Numbered from the stretch's first letter, positions 24,216 through 36,763 are shown. The stretch is DNA of 64,000 nucleotides from Luidia sarsii (GCA_949987565.1 OX465111.1:963001-1027000); one strand, 5' to 3'. Made by a program: numbers and translations. Notes: generated by a model not told the origin, from the sequence alone.

Positions 24216-24609
24216 AGAGAGAAGGGTAGTCCGATGTAAACAGAAGCGCTGGTCAGATCCACCGATGTGTGCACTGACATGAAGGCATGGATAATAGATA
24301 CACATGTTCGCTGGATGCATGTTGGCTACCATTGGCTTGTATACGCGAGGCAGAGCACCGCCCATCATAAGGGGCGGTTCATTACTGCCGCACAAAATGC
24401 ATTCCCCAGACGGGAGGAAATGACATATGCTCGGCTATAGGCCTTCAAGCTTGTGCTCTCACTCATCAGTCTTGATCGGATACATGGCTGACATTCATTT
24501 ACGAGGACCCGTCCCCCCAACACGGCCCCTACAAATTTATTGGACGTTAATAAATGACATGAAAATTATGCGGGCAGGAAAAATCCGACAAATTCACCCC
24601 TCTAAATAT

Positions 24610-25455
24610 ATTAGAGAGGGGGAGGGAGGAGGGGGAGGGAGGGGGAGGGAGGGAGGGGGGGAGAGGGGAGAAAAGAGATAGAGGGAGAGAGAGGGGAGGG
24701 ATGGAGAGGAGAGAAGGAGCTAGGGGGACACATAGAGGGAGAGAGAGGCAGAGAGAGAGGGAGAGAGAGAGAGGTAAAGAAAGTGGAGAGAGAGACACAG
24801 AGAGAGAAGGGGGAAGGCAGAGAGAGAGGGGGAGAGGAGGCAGAGAGAGAGGGGAGAGAGACATAGAGAGAGAAGGGGGGAAGGCAGAGAGAGAGGGGGA
24901 GAGAGAGAGGGAGAGAGAGAGAGGTAAAGAAAGTGGAGAGAGAGACACAGAGAGAGAAGGGGGAAGGCAGAGAGAGAGAGAGGGGGAGAGGAGGCAGAGA
25001 GAGAGGGGAGAGAGACATAGAGAGAGAAGGGGGAAGGCAGAGAGAGAGGGGGAGAGAGAGGCAGAGAGAGAGGGAGAGAGAGAGAGAGGTAAAGAAAGTG
25101 GAGAGAGAGAGACAGACAGAGAAGGGGGGAAGGCAGAGAGAGGGGAGAGAGAGAGGCAGAGAGAGAGGGAGAGAGCGGCAGAGAGAGATGCAGAGAGAGA
25201 GAGAGGTAGAGAGAGGAGGAGAGAGAGACAGAGAGAGATAAGGGAAAAGTCAGAGAGAGACTGGAGTGAGAGGCAGAGAGAGAGGGGGGAGAGGGAGAGG
25301 AAGAGAGAGGGGAGAAGGAGAGGGAAAGTGACATGATAGAGAGGGGTGAGAAGGAGGGGGAGAGGGGAAGAGTAGGGAAGAGAGGCATAGAAGGGAGAGA
25401 GGGAGAGGCAGGGAGAGGGGAAGAAAGGGGAGAGAGCGAGCGAGAGAGGGAGATG
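24610..25455. repeat. GA-rich tract with a 150-165-bp higher-order repeat
   Basis: GAGGTAAAGAAAGTGGAGAG recurs at 24771, 24921 and 25086, each followed by similar GAGACACAG, GAAGGGGGAAGGCAG and GAGACATAG blocks. So a larger unit has been duplicated inside the simple tract. Confidence 0.8.
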
Positions 25456-26039
25456 TATGCTTCATAATCATTTAGTGAAGGAGTTTTCCATCAAACCTAA
25501 CCCGAAGGGATTAGTTTGCAGTTTTGAAAGTTAATGTTTTTCTTATGTTTTTCAAACTATGGGTTCCTGACATGACCTTACAATAATACCCTCATTTTTA
25601 AATATCCGGATAATTGTAAAGGTAAAAAAGATGACCAATTTCTGACTCCACTAAGAAATAAGAAGCTTGCCAATATGTTTGTCAGATCAAAAGCGCGTAC
25701 CAGTTCTCCTCGGAGCCGAGTTCGAGTTTTGAGGTCGAGGTTTCAAGGTTTTTGAATCACATCTTCTTTTATTAGAGGACATCTTGGACGCTCAGATGAA
25801 TCTCGTCATGACGGCGCGATCTCCCGATAAGAGACCGAGACGTCACCGGCGACCATAATCTATATACCATCGACCTTTTTCAGACACAGGGGAGGCCGTT
25901 AACAGTCCGCGACCATACAGCGTCGACCACGCGATTGAAATATGACGCTATACCACCTCACGTTCAGCGCGAAGGACCAGTGTCTTCTGTGCGATATCTC
26001 TGGTTCGAGAAGATGTCTGCGTTTCATCTTCACTTTGCC

Positions 26040-26082
26040 TTTGAGAAAGGTCCTGCTAGGATTAAAACGTCAGGCCCTCTGA
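26040..26082 (+). repeat. Family 1 tail fragment
   Basis: TTGAGAAAGGTCCTGCTAGG then ATTAAAACGTCAGGCCCTC. The GATCGAAAC box is mutated. Confidence 0.55.
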
Positions 26083-26365
26083 CTTTTGAGTTTCACCTTC
26101 ATGAGTCCTGATCCATATAGATCTACCGGCGAGGTTGTCCTCTCTTTAACTCTTTCCATTTGATCTTTCCCCCTCTACTAACTAATCCCTTCCCTACCCT
26201 AGCCCCTGCCCTTCCCTTTGATCCCACCCTACCAGCTATCCCATTTGTCCTCTGTCTGTCATCCATGTCCCTATTGCTCTCCCCTTCCTATTTGTTCTGT
26301 CCCTGTCATTCGAGTAACCATTAAAGCACACGCAATACTCCCCCGCCAGTGATATTGTCAGTAAC

Positions 26366-26560
26366 TCCATAATTCCCCGACCACGCAATTCCCCGACCAC
26401 ATAATTCCCCGACCACATAATTCCCCGACCACATAATTCCCCGACCACATAATTCCCCGACCACATATTTCCCCGACCACATAATTCCCCGACCACATAA
26501 TTCCCCGTCCATATAATTCTCCGAGCGCATAAATCTCCGAGCACATAATTCTCTTAGCAC
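26366..26560. repeat. 16-bp minisatellite (ATAATTCCCCGACCAC)n
   Basis: About eight near-perfect units, then diverged units toward 26560 (ATAATTCTCCGAGCGC-like). Confidence 0.88.
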
Positions 26561-28912
26561 AAAAAAATCTCATATTTTAGAAGTAGTGACGCACACTTGA
26601 CAGAGGACGGAAGGAAATATAGAGGAGAAGGTCGACTAGTCATTCTGTGGATATTTCCCAGTAGGCCGTCGGCACAAAAATGGCAATGGTAGAACATCAT
26701 TTCGGGTTTTTTTGTTGATCGAGAAACGCTGGGGAAATAAGGAGCTTCACATACCTGGGAACCACAATAACAGTGGAAGGCAGCTGTGGCAAGGAAATGA
26801 GCATGGGGATAGCTATGGCAAACACTCCATACAAATCAGAATACCTCTACCAAAAGGGCTTCACCTACATCTTAAAGGTCAACTGAAGTCCACGAAATTG
26901 AAAATGTCTGATTTGGCACTTTTTATAGACAATAGAAATCCTATATCAAACATTATTTGTGTGTTTCAACCCTTTTTTCATTATTAATTGATCGATTGAA
27001 ATTGCGCCTGTCAATAAAAAAAATAATTAGAACGCGGCCATTGAGGGCGGCGTTTGTGACGTCAGCGCGTCAACCTTGATTTTTGTCTCAACCCCACAAA
27101 AAGACGTGCAGGAACCAGAGCTCGTAACCCGGGTCTGCACTTGGAGTGCATCAAAATGGCTTCCGGGTGCGTTCCGTAAACTGGTTACAAAAATGTTTGT
27201 AGAGACTTGTGAAAACGATGATGCGGAGCGTGCTTTCCCTATGGATAATAGACATCGCTCACGAAGACTGCAGGTGGCAAAAGACTGGACAGTTTTGACA
27301 GGGGAGGATGGGGGGGATAAGTTGGACTGAAAGAGTTAGCAACGATGTGGCATTTGAGAATAGGTAGAGGAGGAGGAGGAGAGAACGTTCATGAGGACTT
27401 GCAAAGACAGGCAACAGAAGTGGAGAGTGAATTATCCTTAGACCTGATGGACTTCTTAAAGATGTCATAGAGGCACTGGAAAGGTGGGCAGTGGTGGGAG
27501 AGACGCCAGTCATTCAAACGGTGTATAATTTGAGGAGGAGACCGCAGGCAAATGTCTGTCTGTTAATTGATTGACATTGTAACGACTAGAAGGAAGAAAA
27601 CCACGAGAAAGGCAGCGAATAATGACGCTAGATAGCATCAAAGGGAGAGTGCCGTTTCAAAGGATGAAACAACGAGCTAAAGATAGTGTTGCGTTGCGGG
27701 ATCAGAATTGCTTTGATTTTCAGGCTTTCACACTTTTCACACTGGACTAAGTTCTCTCTTGTAGAGTAGCAAACAATATACAGCATTTTTCCACATTCGA
27801 AGCAGCATCTAGCATTATAATCTCTCTAATCCTTCACTAGCAAGAGGGGTTTTCATATTTATAGACACAGGAGTTGGGGTGTGGTCTATAAGGAGTAGGT
27901 GACTACCTATAATGATACTTAATTGATGAAGGGCAGAGGGCTTGGTCAACGGGTTGTTGTTTCAATGCAGGAGGTCTGGTCTGAAGGTTTCTAAGAAAGT
28001 GGTCAGTTTGGAATGGGGCCCAGGATGATTGAGTCTAGTGGGAAGGTTACTCGGTAAATTGTAGTTTAGGGGGTCAAGATAGTTTAGGGCTGACTATACA
28101 CACAACAAAACAGACAAGGATGACGTGACTACCAGATATGAAACCTGCTGTACAGTGAGATATGGAAACAGCAGATGTTGAAAAACAAATCTCCGTCTGA
28201 CTGAAATGAAGCCCTCTTTGAGAAAAAAAAATGGAGCCGTAGGGGAACCCTGAAGGTTGGCATCAATTAGCTCTGTTGGGAATTAGGACCGCGATGAATA
28301 AGCAAGCCACACGCATGAATTTCTCATTCCCACGTCGGGGGATTTCTGCGTCTCCTCGTTGACTGTGTTATCGGGCCGAGCGGTAGAAACTAGGACAATG
28401 CCCTTTGTTGTGTGTATGTGTGAATATGACATCCCGTCACCATGACAACACTGATGTCAGCGGCGCATGAATCATTGCTTACTCGCGTTCACCTCGTCAA
28501 TTTGCCAGTTCCATTGCCGTGGTTACGGATAGCTATTCTGGTGAACAACCCAGACCCAGTCCCCACCAAACAAACACATATTCTGCCATATAGGCGCTTC
28601 GTCCATGTATTCAGTGGCCATCGGCCGGATATATGTGACCCGGCACAACGACATGAGGAATATCCCACCAAAACACTTTTTGAGTAAACAACGCCTGAAG
28701 TTAGAGTATCTTTACAATTCGATTACAAATAAATTTTCTTTTTCCCTTTTTTCGGATATTTTAAGTATTAGAGGATATTATATTTTTATATAATTTGAAA
28801 GCTAATGGTATACTCTTTCACATCATTAGAAAACCTCAAAATCTCAAAAGTGGGGTTATTCCTCATTATGCTGTGTATGTACATGTACTGAGCCATACTG
28901 AGCCATACGCGC

Positions 28913-29132
28913 TGCCTACGGCCGTTTACGAAATGAAGGCTTAGGCTCGGGCTCAGGCTTCGTCTCCGTCTGACCAAACCTGAAAATCCAGGTTGTGGTT
29001 TGTTTCCGAATTTGAAGGTTTGTTGGCTTGATAGGCACAGGGTATTCACCAAGGCACTGTATCTTAGATGCCTGTGATTTCATAACGAGTAAGATAAATC
29101 TGACCAAAGCCTAAGCCTTCATATCGTGAACG
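28913..29132. mobile_element. MITE family M1 copy
   Basis: CGGCCGTTTACGAAATGAAG on the left and CCTTCATATCGTGAACGGCC on the right, about 30-bp inverted ends. The interior matches 19628-19893 in reverse. Confidence 0.75.
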
Positions 29133-29136
29133 GCCT

Positions 29137-29406
29137 ATGGGATCTTTGGCTCGGATAGTGGACGTGGACTCGACCTTTGACCTCGTCACGTGCCGTGATC
29201 GCTTCCCGACAGTCCCCGAGCAGAAGAGGAAAAAGGAGGGGGCAGCAATCTTCACGTACGAAACGCAAGTCAAAAGCCCTGCCAAATCCGATGAAAACAA
29301 ACCCGAGTTACTCTACGCATCCGTGCGGACGGTAGTGCAAATACGCGAGATGGCATCAAGGGCTTTGTGCAAACAACATGCATCGTTCGGGAAGCCATTA
29401 TTTTAG
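29137..29406 (+). CDS. Unrecognised 89-residue ORF, doubtful
   Basis: MGSLARIVDVDSTFDLVTCR onward has protein-like composition (Lys/Glu-rich middle, EQKRKKEG) and is not in a tandem repeat. It starts just beyond an M1 MITE, ends before a GC-rich repeat, and has no visible splice context or domain. Confidence 0.15.
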   Translation: MGSLARIVDVDSTFDLVTCRDRFPTVPEQKRKKEGAAIFTYETQVKSPAKSDENKPELLYASVRTVVQIREMASRALCKQHASFGKPLF

Positions 29407-29550
29407 TCCATCGTGGGCGTGGCTTAGTGCAGATGGGGACGCGGCTTAGTGCATTCGAGGACGCGGCTAAGTGCAGATGGCGCGTGGTTAATAGTTGGGG
29501 CGTGGCTTAGCGCGGATAGGGCGTGGCTAAGAACAGATAGGGGCGTGCAC
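29405..29550. repeat. Degenerate ~24-bp repeat with GGGCGTGGC motifs
   Basis: GGGCGTGGCTTAGTGCAGAT, GACGCGGCTTAGTGCAT and similar units, about six copies. Each carries an Sp/KLF-like CGTGGC or CGCGGC core. Confidence 0.7.
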
Positions 29551-29885
29551 ATGCCATCCATCGAACCCATCTCTAACTCTACCTCCCTCCAACACAGCAC
29601 TGTCTCTCAATTGCTGTACAAAGTGCCGATGCTGGTGCACTGTGAGATCAAGGCTGGGCGATACTTGACCATCGCTCATATTATCAACTGGGATAGCATT
29701 ACAGGTCAATTCAAGGCAAACTGATGGATTGTGACGATTGAAAGCATTCGAAACACCTAAAGTGTCCGGCAAAACTAGACCAAGGCTTGGACAAACTATT
29801 CTCCGCAACTCTTCATCACCCAATGTTTGTTTACAGTGCCTGGAATTGAACGCACAATCACCGCTCAATCAACCAAACTGGACCT

Positions 29886-30520
29886 CAATGCCCGTTGATA
29901 GCAAGAAACTGGTCAATCAACCACAATCAACCAAACTGGCCAATCAACCACAATCAAACCAAACTGGTCAATCAACCACAATCAACCAAACTGGTCAATC
30001 AACCACAATCAACCAAACTGGTCAATCAACCACAATCAACCAAACTGGTCGATCAACCACAATCAACCAAACTGGTCAATCAACCACAATCAACCAAACT
30101 GGTCAATCAACCACAATCAACCAAACTGGTCAATCAACCACAATCAACCAAACTGGTCAATCAACCACAATCAAACCAAACTTGTCAATCAACCACAATC
30201 AAACCAAACTGGTCAATCAACCACAATCAACCAAACTGGTCAATTAACCACAATCAACCAAACTGGTCAATCAACCACAATCAACCAAACTGGTCAATCA
30301 ATCACAATCAACCAAACTAGTCAATCAACCACAATCAACCAAACTGGTCAATCAACCACAATCAACCAAACTAGTCAATCAACCACAATCAACCAAACTG
30401 GTCAATCAACCACAATCAACCAAACTGGTCAATCAACCACAATCAACCAAACTGGTCAATCAACCACAATCAACCAAACTGGTCAATCAACCACAATCAA
30501 CCAAACTAGTCGACCACAAT
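29886..30520. repeat. 27-bp minisatellite
   Basis: AACTGGTCAATCAACCACAA then TCAACCA repeats every 27 bp, about 23 copies, with CTAGTC and TTAACC variants. The unit is a multiple of three, so repetitive ORFs run through it. Confidence 0.9.
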
Positions 30521-30524
30521 CACC

Positions 30525-31310
30525 CTCAATGCCAGTACTGATCGCATGCATTTGTCCCTCCCCTTAACTCTGAGCGTGTACAATAGCCTCGGTTTTTACC
30601 ACGGCCTCTCACGTACGGTGCATGCAAAGCGAGCCACGTCCCTCAAGGGTATATGCCCACTACACGCGCGCTCTTGACTACCGAAGAACTTGGACCAATG
30701 CCACGGCACTCGAGTAAGCCCGTTCTCCCTCTCCCCAACCCCCCATCGCTTTCCTCTACTCGACTCGCCATCGACGGCCAAACAAACGAAAAAACCCACA
30801 CAGTAAAAGTTCCAAAGCCTACCTCGTATCTGCCCTTGCTGCCTTGGAGAGACGGTGCTTGCACGTATTCTAGTATTCACATCCACAGGCTGTTCCCGTG
30901 TGCGCAGCACATCGCAGAGAAAAGACCGCATAGAAGAACCACGATCGAGGGCGCCTACGCACAAACACACAAAAAACGAAATGACTGTTGACGGATATTC
31001 TGCAGCGGTGGAATTACATGGAAGATCCGAGTGGAGGAACTCCGAGGTGCTGCACGCACTGACAACGAGGCTGCCGGTGTACGCACTGGCCTGGAGCTCA
31101 CGGCGCAGATGCTCCGAATGCCGCTGACGTGTTGAGGCAGGGAGTAGGGGCAGTATGTGGGTGTGTGGGCGTTCCCCCTGGCGTGCTAATCACACTGCTT
31201 TGTCGTGGGCAGCGGGCTCGCGGGCTGGCTGTGATGTCTGAGCGAGTGCCGTCGTTTCCCCGGTGAATCGAGGCGTGCCGAGGCCTCGCTGTCTCGTGCT
31301 ACGATTCAAC
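30525..31310. other. No gene seen
   Basis: Balanced-composition DNA. Overlapping ORFs of 73-124 codons on both strands cancel each other as evidence. Confidence 0.5.
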
Positions 31311-31314
31311 CCGA

Positions 31315-32020
31315 GTCATTCAAGCCAGCCAGCCAGTCAGCAAGCCAGCCAGCCAGTCAGTCAGCCAGCCAGCCAGTCAACCAGCCAGCCAGTCAGCCAG
31401 TCAGCCAGCCAGTCAGCTAGCCAGTCAGCCAGCCAGTCAGCCAGCCAGCCAGTCAACCAGCCAGCCAGTCAGCCAGCCAGTCAGCTAGCCAGTCAGCTAG
31501 CCAGTCAGCCAGCCAGTCAGCCAGTCAGCCAGCCAGCCAGTCAACCAGCCAGCCAGTCAGCTAGCCAGTCAGCCAGCCAGTCAGCCAGTCAGCCAGCCAG
31601 TCAGCCAGCCAGCCAGCCAGCCAGTCAGCCAGCCAGTCAACCAGCCGGCCAGTCAGCCAGCCAGTCAGCCAGCCAGCCAGTCAACCAGTCAGCCAGTCAG
31701 CCAGCCAGTCAGCTAGCCAGCCAGTCAGCCAGCCAGTCAACCAGCCAGCCAGTCAGCCAGCCAGTCAGCCAGCCAGCCAGTCAACCAGCCAGCCAGTCAG
31801 CCAGCCATTCAGCCAGCCAGCCAGTCAGCCAGTCATCCAGCCAGTCAGCCAGCCAGTCAGCCAGCCAGTCAACCAGCCAGCCAGTCAGCCAGCCAGTCAG
31901 CCAGCCAGCCAGTCAACCAGCCAGCCAGTCAGCCAGCCAGTCAGCTAGCCAGCCAGTCAGCCAGCCAGCCAGTCATCCAGCCAGTCAGCCAGCCAGTCAG
32001 CCAGCCAGTCACTCGGTCGA
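31315..32020. repeat. Tetranucleotide-based satellite (CAGC/CAGT)n
   Basis: Blocks of CAGCCAGT with CAAC, CTAG and CATC variants over 700 bp. The Ser-Gln-Pro-Ala ORF across it is an artefact. Confidence 0.88.
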
Positions 32021-32029
32021 CCACAATTG

Positions 32030-33120
32030 AGAGAATTCCTCGCTATAGCGCCGGCGCACGGTATAGCCGCACCTGTGTCGAGTTCCTAACGGTGTATGTA
32101 TACGGTCGGTTAAGGACGGGTTGGAGTCACCATCAGCCGTCAGCGGGCCTGAGGGCGGTCTACATACCGTCCAGTGGAGATATTTGACGGCGGGGAGATG
32201 TCGCCACAGCCCGCTGACGAATTCTCACGCGCCCCCAAAGCGAATTGTTCCTAATTCTTGACTTACCGGTATTGTTCGTTTCAAAACCATCTAGGTAGGT
32301 CACAAGTCACGCGTGATTCACGCGCTGCGTTTTAGCAACAGCGAAAGTCTATGAAAATAGGATTTTTTGGTAAACTGAAAATAAATGTGAAATACCATGA
32401 CCTAACAATCACAATCCGAACGGCGTGAACGCCAGAGAGAAACAAATAGGCCCTCTGCGCATGCGCCGTAGATGCGTCCGATACCGTGCATAAACCAGCG
32501 AATAGTAACGCGTTGCAATGTCAAGCCCGTACATAATCCGTCAGCAACGCGTTCGATTACCACACCCGCGCGCTTAACCCGATTAAGGGCGACCCACCCC
32601 GCCGAATCACCGGGGGAAAAGTATCCCACAATGCTTTGCGTTTCCCGATTCATCTCTGACCGGACAAAACGCAACCCCAAGTCACTGCGGGCGCTGTACC
32701 GGTAATCGAACGCACAGCGCGTTCACGAAAACGCCAACAGGTATGACAACCAAAGTGGGCGATGTAAAGAGGGTTTTCAGTCGCGTGCTTTTTTGACGGT
32801 CAGCGTTCGATTCACGCGGAACGCGCGCGCCTTGGAGTGGTGAAAAACGCTCCTGCGCACATGGTTTGGCGGCATAGAGCTCTATAAATGATTTCCTGAT
32901 GGATGTCCTCTGACGTACGGTACATTCTAAAAAGGGGGCCTGTGTTGGTCAGGAGTATACTGTAGTCCAACGGCCAATCATTATGTGCCGCTTACATTAA
33001 AACGAGAACTTTCCCATGTTTTAACGCCATTCAGTTGGCATCTGCTAACCCATAACGAACAATGGACCATGCCGACAGTCCCACATTATCCTATCTGTCT
33101 TAGGTCGACTAGCATCCATT
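32030..33120. other. CpG-rich segment, no exon recognised
   Basis: Many CG and GCGC steps between about 32290 and 32850, unlike the flanking satellites. It could be a promoter or GC-rich old repeat; no coding motif seen. Confidence 0.35.
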
Positions 33121-33121
33121 A

Positions 33122-33990
33122 ACTCTCTCTCTTCTCTCTCTCTCCCCACTTCTATCTCCCCCCTCTCCTCTCTCTCTCCACTCTCCAGCTCTCTCCTCTC
33201 TCTCCCCTCTCTCTCTACCTCTCTCTCCTCTCTCCACCTATCTCTCTCCCTCTCTTCCTCCCTCTCTCTCTTCCTCTCTCTCTCCCTCTCCCCTCTGTCT
33301 CCCCCTCTCTATCCTCTCTCTTCTCTCTCCAGCTCTCTCTCCTCTCTCTCCCTCTCTCCACCTCTCTCCTCTCTCCACCTCTCTCTCCTCTCTCTCTCCT
33401 CTCTCCACCTATCTCTCTTCTCTCTCCACCTATCTCTTTCTCCCTCTCTCTACCTCTCTTCTCTCTCCCTCCCCTCTCTCTCCCCCTCTCTCTCCTCTCT
33501 CCACCTCTCTCTCCCCTCAGTCCTCTCTCTCCTCCCTCTACATATCTCTCCCCCTCTCCCCTCTGTCTCCCCCTCTCTCTCTCTCCTCTCTCTCTCTCTC
33601 CCTCTCTCTCTCTCCTCTCTCCACCTCTCTTTCCTCTCTCTCCCCTCTCTTCACCTCTCTCTCCTCTCTCCACCTCTCTCCTCTCTCTCCTCTCTCTCCC
33701 TCCCCTCTCTCCTCTCTGCACCTATCTCTCCCTCCCTCTCTCCCTCTCCCTCTCCCCTCTGTCTCCCCCTCTGTTTCCCCTCTCTCCACCTATCTCTCCC
33801 CTCTGTCTCTCTCCCCTCTCTCCTCTCTCCACCTCTCTCCTCTCTCTCTCCTCTCTCTCCACCTCTCTCTCCTCTCACCCTCTCCCCTCTGTCTCCTCCT
33901 CTGTCTCCCCTCTCTCCACCTATCTCTCCCCTCTCTCCCCTCCCCTCTCTCTCTCCCTCTCTCTCCTCTCTCCATCTCTCTCTCTCTCTT
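33122..33990. repeat. Pyrimidine-strand CT-rich tract
   Basis: About 870 bp of CTCTCTC with TCTCCACCTATCTCTC and CCCCTCTGTCTCC sub-repeats. The only long tract of this type with pyrimidines on +. Confidence 0.88.
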
Positions 33991-34559
33991 TATGAAACAC
34001 GGCATCTTATCAATTCTCTCTTTGTTGAGGGGGAGAGGGTGCAAGGACTGGCAACGGAAATCTCGCGGCCTAAAGTCAATCGACGTACCAGCTGCGTCCG
34101 AAGAGCAGATAGCGACTAGATCTCGGCAGAATCGAAGGGGGTCAAAGATAAATACCGAGAGGGAATAAGGCATTACCTCTATAAAAAGGGAACGGCAAAA
34201 AAAAAGGACCGTTGAAATTGCTTGGCATGGCTTGAGCATTTTGACATTTGCCATCGTGGCCTTTTTTATTTATTTTTAGGAAATGAAAACAAAAGGAACG
34301 TGAGGTTTTAGTTCATCGTGAGCAAAATGAAAACTGATTAAATCCGGTACAGTAGTCACAAACAGTACTCTATGCATTCTATTGAACTCATTATAAATAA
34401 TTACACGAACATTTACCAACTGCTCATCTCCTTGAATATCCAAAAAGCGAATCTAAAATGGAGAAGGTGTGACCTTTCTTTAAAGCACATCGATAGGCCC
34501 TGCTAGGATCGAAACGAAGTTGATTGAAACCAATCAATTGTAAGACTTCAAGGTTTGCA

Positions 34560-34695
34560 TGGTGGAAATACTAAGTGGGAGGTTTTGCGGTGTAACCGTG
34601 TAGCACTTCTCTTCCGAGAAGGAGTGTGGCTCTGCGAAGAGCCGGCAAATCAACGTTTCGGGTAGTCTGTACTCTGCCCGTCCTCAGAAGACTCC
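34560..34695 (-). repeat. Family 2 repeat, copy with consensus hammerhead box
   Basis: On the - strand: CTGAGGA (34687-34681), stem GGGCAG/CTACCC, GAAAC GTT, then GGCTCTTCGCAGAGCC (34643-34628), ACACTCCTTCTCGGAAGAGA and ACACCGCAAAACCTCCC. It has the same order of parts as the copies at 55.5, 58.2 and 59.9 kb. Confidence 0.7.
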
Positions 34696-35326
34696 GAAAC
34701 CAATCTCAGCACAAATTCTAAGACCCTTTGCTTTCTTCTCGAGTGACAGGAGTTCCAGGAACATTGAGACGAGTGTGATCATCAGTGCCGTGAGTATTTT
34801 AAGAAATAATCGTCGTAGCGGACTTAAAATATACCGGCATTGTTATTTTTTCTCAAAATGTCTAATATCCGGGGCTATTTTTACTAGGTGTGAAAGTTAT
34901 AAAAACAAATTTCCAAATTCAACATGAGTTAATCACCCCCTCTATAAAAAAAAGTGATACATTCAATTACTGGTAACCAAATATTGCGCTTGTTTCTGTA
35001 AAACAAGCTATTTAAAGGGAAAGGCGAGATACTTCTATCGGATCGTTTTTGACAGGACAGAGCTTAAGAAAACAAACCGCGTGTGAAAATGCTGATTATA
35101 GATGGATTTATCCTATGGGTCCGTAGGGTTGAATAGAGGTTTTTGGCGAGTGGGGGGTAGCCGTGTAACCCGAAGCTAGGGAAGCACCGGGGATCGGAGA
35201 GAGAGGGGGTAGGTAGAGGCTTACAAGCACGGCCAGTCAACGCTAACGCAGCGGTCTTGAGTCTCTAGTCCGTCATGCTGATGTGGGCGCGAATCTAATG
35301 CCTAATTGCGAAGACCCAAGACACTA

Positions 35327-35585
35327 GCTAGATTAGGTCTCCACAGGGAAATTGTAAAGGTGTATAGGTCTCCACAAGGTTTTCACGAAACTGCAAAGAA
35401 CTCGAAAAACGGCACATTTGTCATGGGTAAGAATAGGTCGCAAATTGGTGCTATATGTAAAGGTCAAAATTTCTACGCAGGAAAGTGAATGTGGCTGAAA
35501 TATGATGGGAGCATTTTTAAAACATCATTTTCTCACTCGGTTGTATAGTGCTCAAGAACAAAGCAATGTCTCCACAAGGATACAC
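35327..35585 (-). repeat. Dispersed repeat D, copy 2
   Basis: Reverse-oriented partner of 18005-18265, beginning TTAGGTCTCCACAGGGAAAT on + and ending CAATGTCTCCACAAGGAT. No coding potential seen. Confidence 0.75.
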
Positions 35586-36204
35586 ACCTGGGTGTGGGTG
35601 GGTCCGGAGCGGACTCGTGTTAGGATAAACACGAGGCCAGGGAGGGGAGTGGACAGGGGACTGTCATCGGTAGTACCGTGGCGTCTGCAGGGCTGCGCTG
35701 ACAGGCACGTCGGGTGATTGCATCGGATGCCGTTGGAATTTATCACCCATCGCCAAACACAATTTGCAGGACCTTTCACAAAAATCAGAAAGGAGCCAGG
35801 CTATTTTGGTCATTGACGTCAGCAGCCTCGCAACATTCTGAATTACTTGAAATAACCAAGACCACAGTAGACATAAGGCTGGTATACTTTGATCAATTCT
35901 CATGTGGACCTATACCGATACAAATACTCCTCACCTCACTCATACTCATCATCCTTATAGAGTTTGGGATACATTTATATGTGAGTTTCCACTAATAACT
36001 TTACAAATTGCGAATTCAGCCATATTTTCATTTACGTTGAGATAGGTGTAGCGCCCTCAACGTCTACGTAAATATAAAAAGAGACAACGAACCGTTTCCC
36101 CGTGGTTGGGTACACAGAGCGACTGCAATTTCGACAATAGAAGTCACAAAGCCGGTGGCAGAACGCTGAAGCGATCCGATTGATGAACGGGTTCTTTTTG
36201 CCAG

Positions 36205-36458
36205 TGTATATTGACCCGGCAACGGCACACTTCCCGCCAACGCTATTCTGCCGGTCCCTAATTACTCTGACTTGCAAACTGTCATTCACGTCGTGCCGAC
36301 TCTGTTGCCCGAAAGGTCATTCAGGAACGACCTCCGGCAGAATACTCTTTCGGGCAAGAGAGCCGGCAACACGCGATGACATAATAATGGCCAATCAGAG
36401 TAAGGCACCGGCTGAATAGCGTTTGCGGGAAGAATGCCGTTGCCGGGTGAATATATCA
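36205..36458. mobile_element. Fold-back MITE with CCCGGCAACGGCA arms
   Basis: TATATTGACCCGGCAACGGC at 36208 and, inverted, TATATTCACCCGGCAACGGC from the right. Similarity continues through CTTCCCGC.AACGCTATTC and CTCTGATTGGCC-like bases, giving arms of about 60 bp. Confidence 0.7.
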
Positions 36459-36763
36459 GTGTCTTTTCATCTTAACCGAGCCTCGGAACACTGCATAGCG
36501 ATCTGTTACATAGGCACGTTACTGAGCATCCGGTCCCAACCAGCGCATCCCGATAATGGAGTTGGGCAAATCGAAATCTCGGCCGCAGCGCGCTCAACAA
36601 TTTCGAATGACGAATAGGGCCTATGACAAACATCCCGATAAGACGGATTTTGAAAAGGCAGCCTCAAATACGAGTTTATCCACACACCAATGCATCGTCG
36701 CACTGACCTTCTGAATCGTCGCACTGACCTTCTGCATCCGAAAAGACGATAAGATCGGCGCGC

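Larger units (their letters stand above)
25456..28912. other. No confident gene
   Basis: Apart from the family 1 fragment at 26040 and the 16-bp minisatellite, unique DNA. 26870-27330 (AAGGTCAACTGAAGTCCACG, CRE-like TGACGTCA at 27058, ATGGCTTCCGGGTGCGTTCC) looks like the 5' end of an old transposon but is not assigned. Confidence 0.5.

Noticed and set aside
27160..27330. THAP-like start ATGGCTTCCGGGTGCGTTCC
   Set aside because: No second cysteine, and a stop follows within eight codons; too weak to call.
31263..32030. 255-codon Ser-Gln-Pro-Ala ORF
   Set aside because: Tetranucleotide satellite; no start context or flanking exons.
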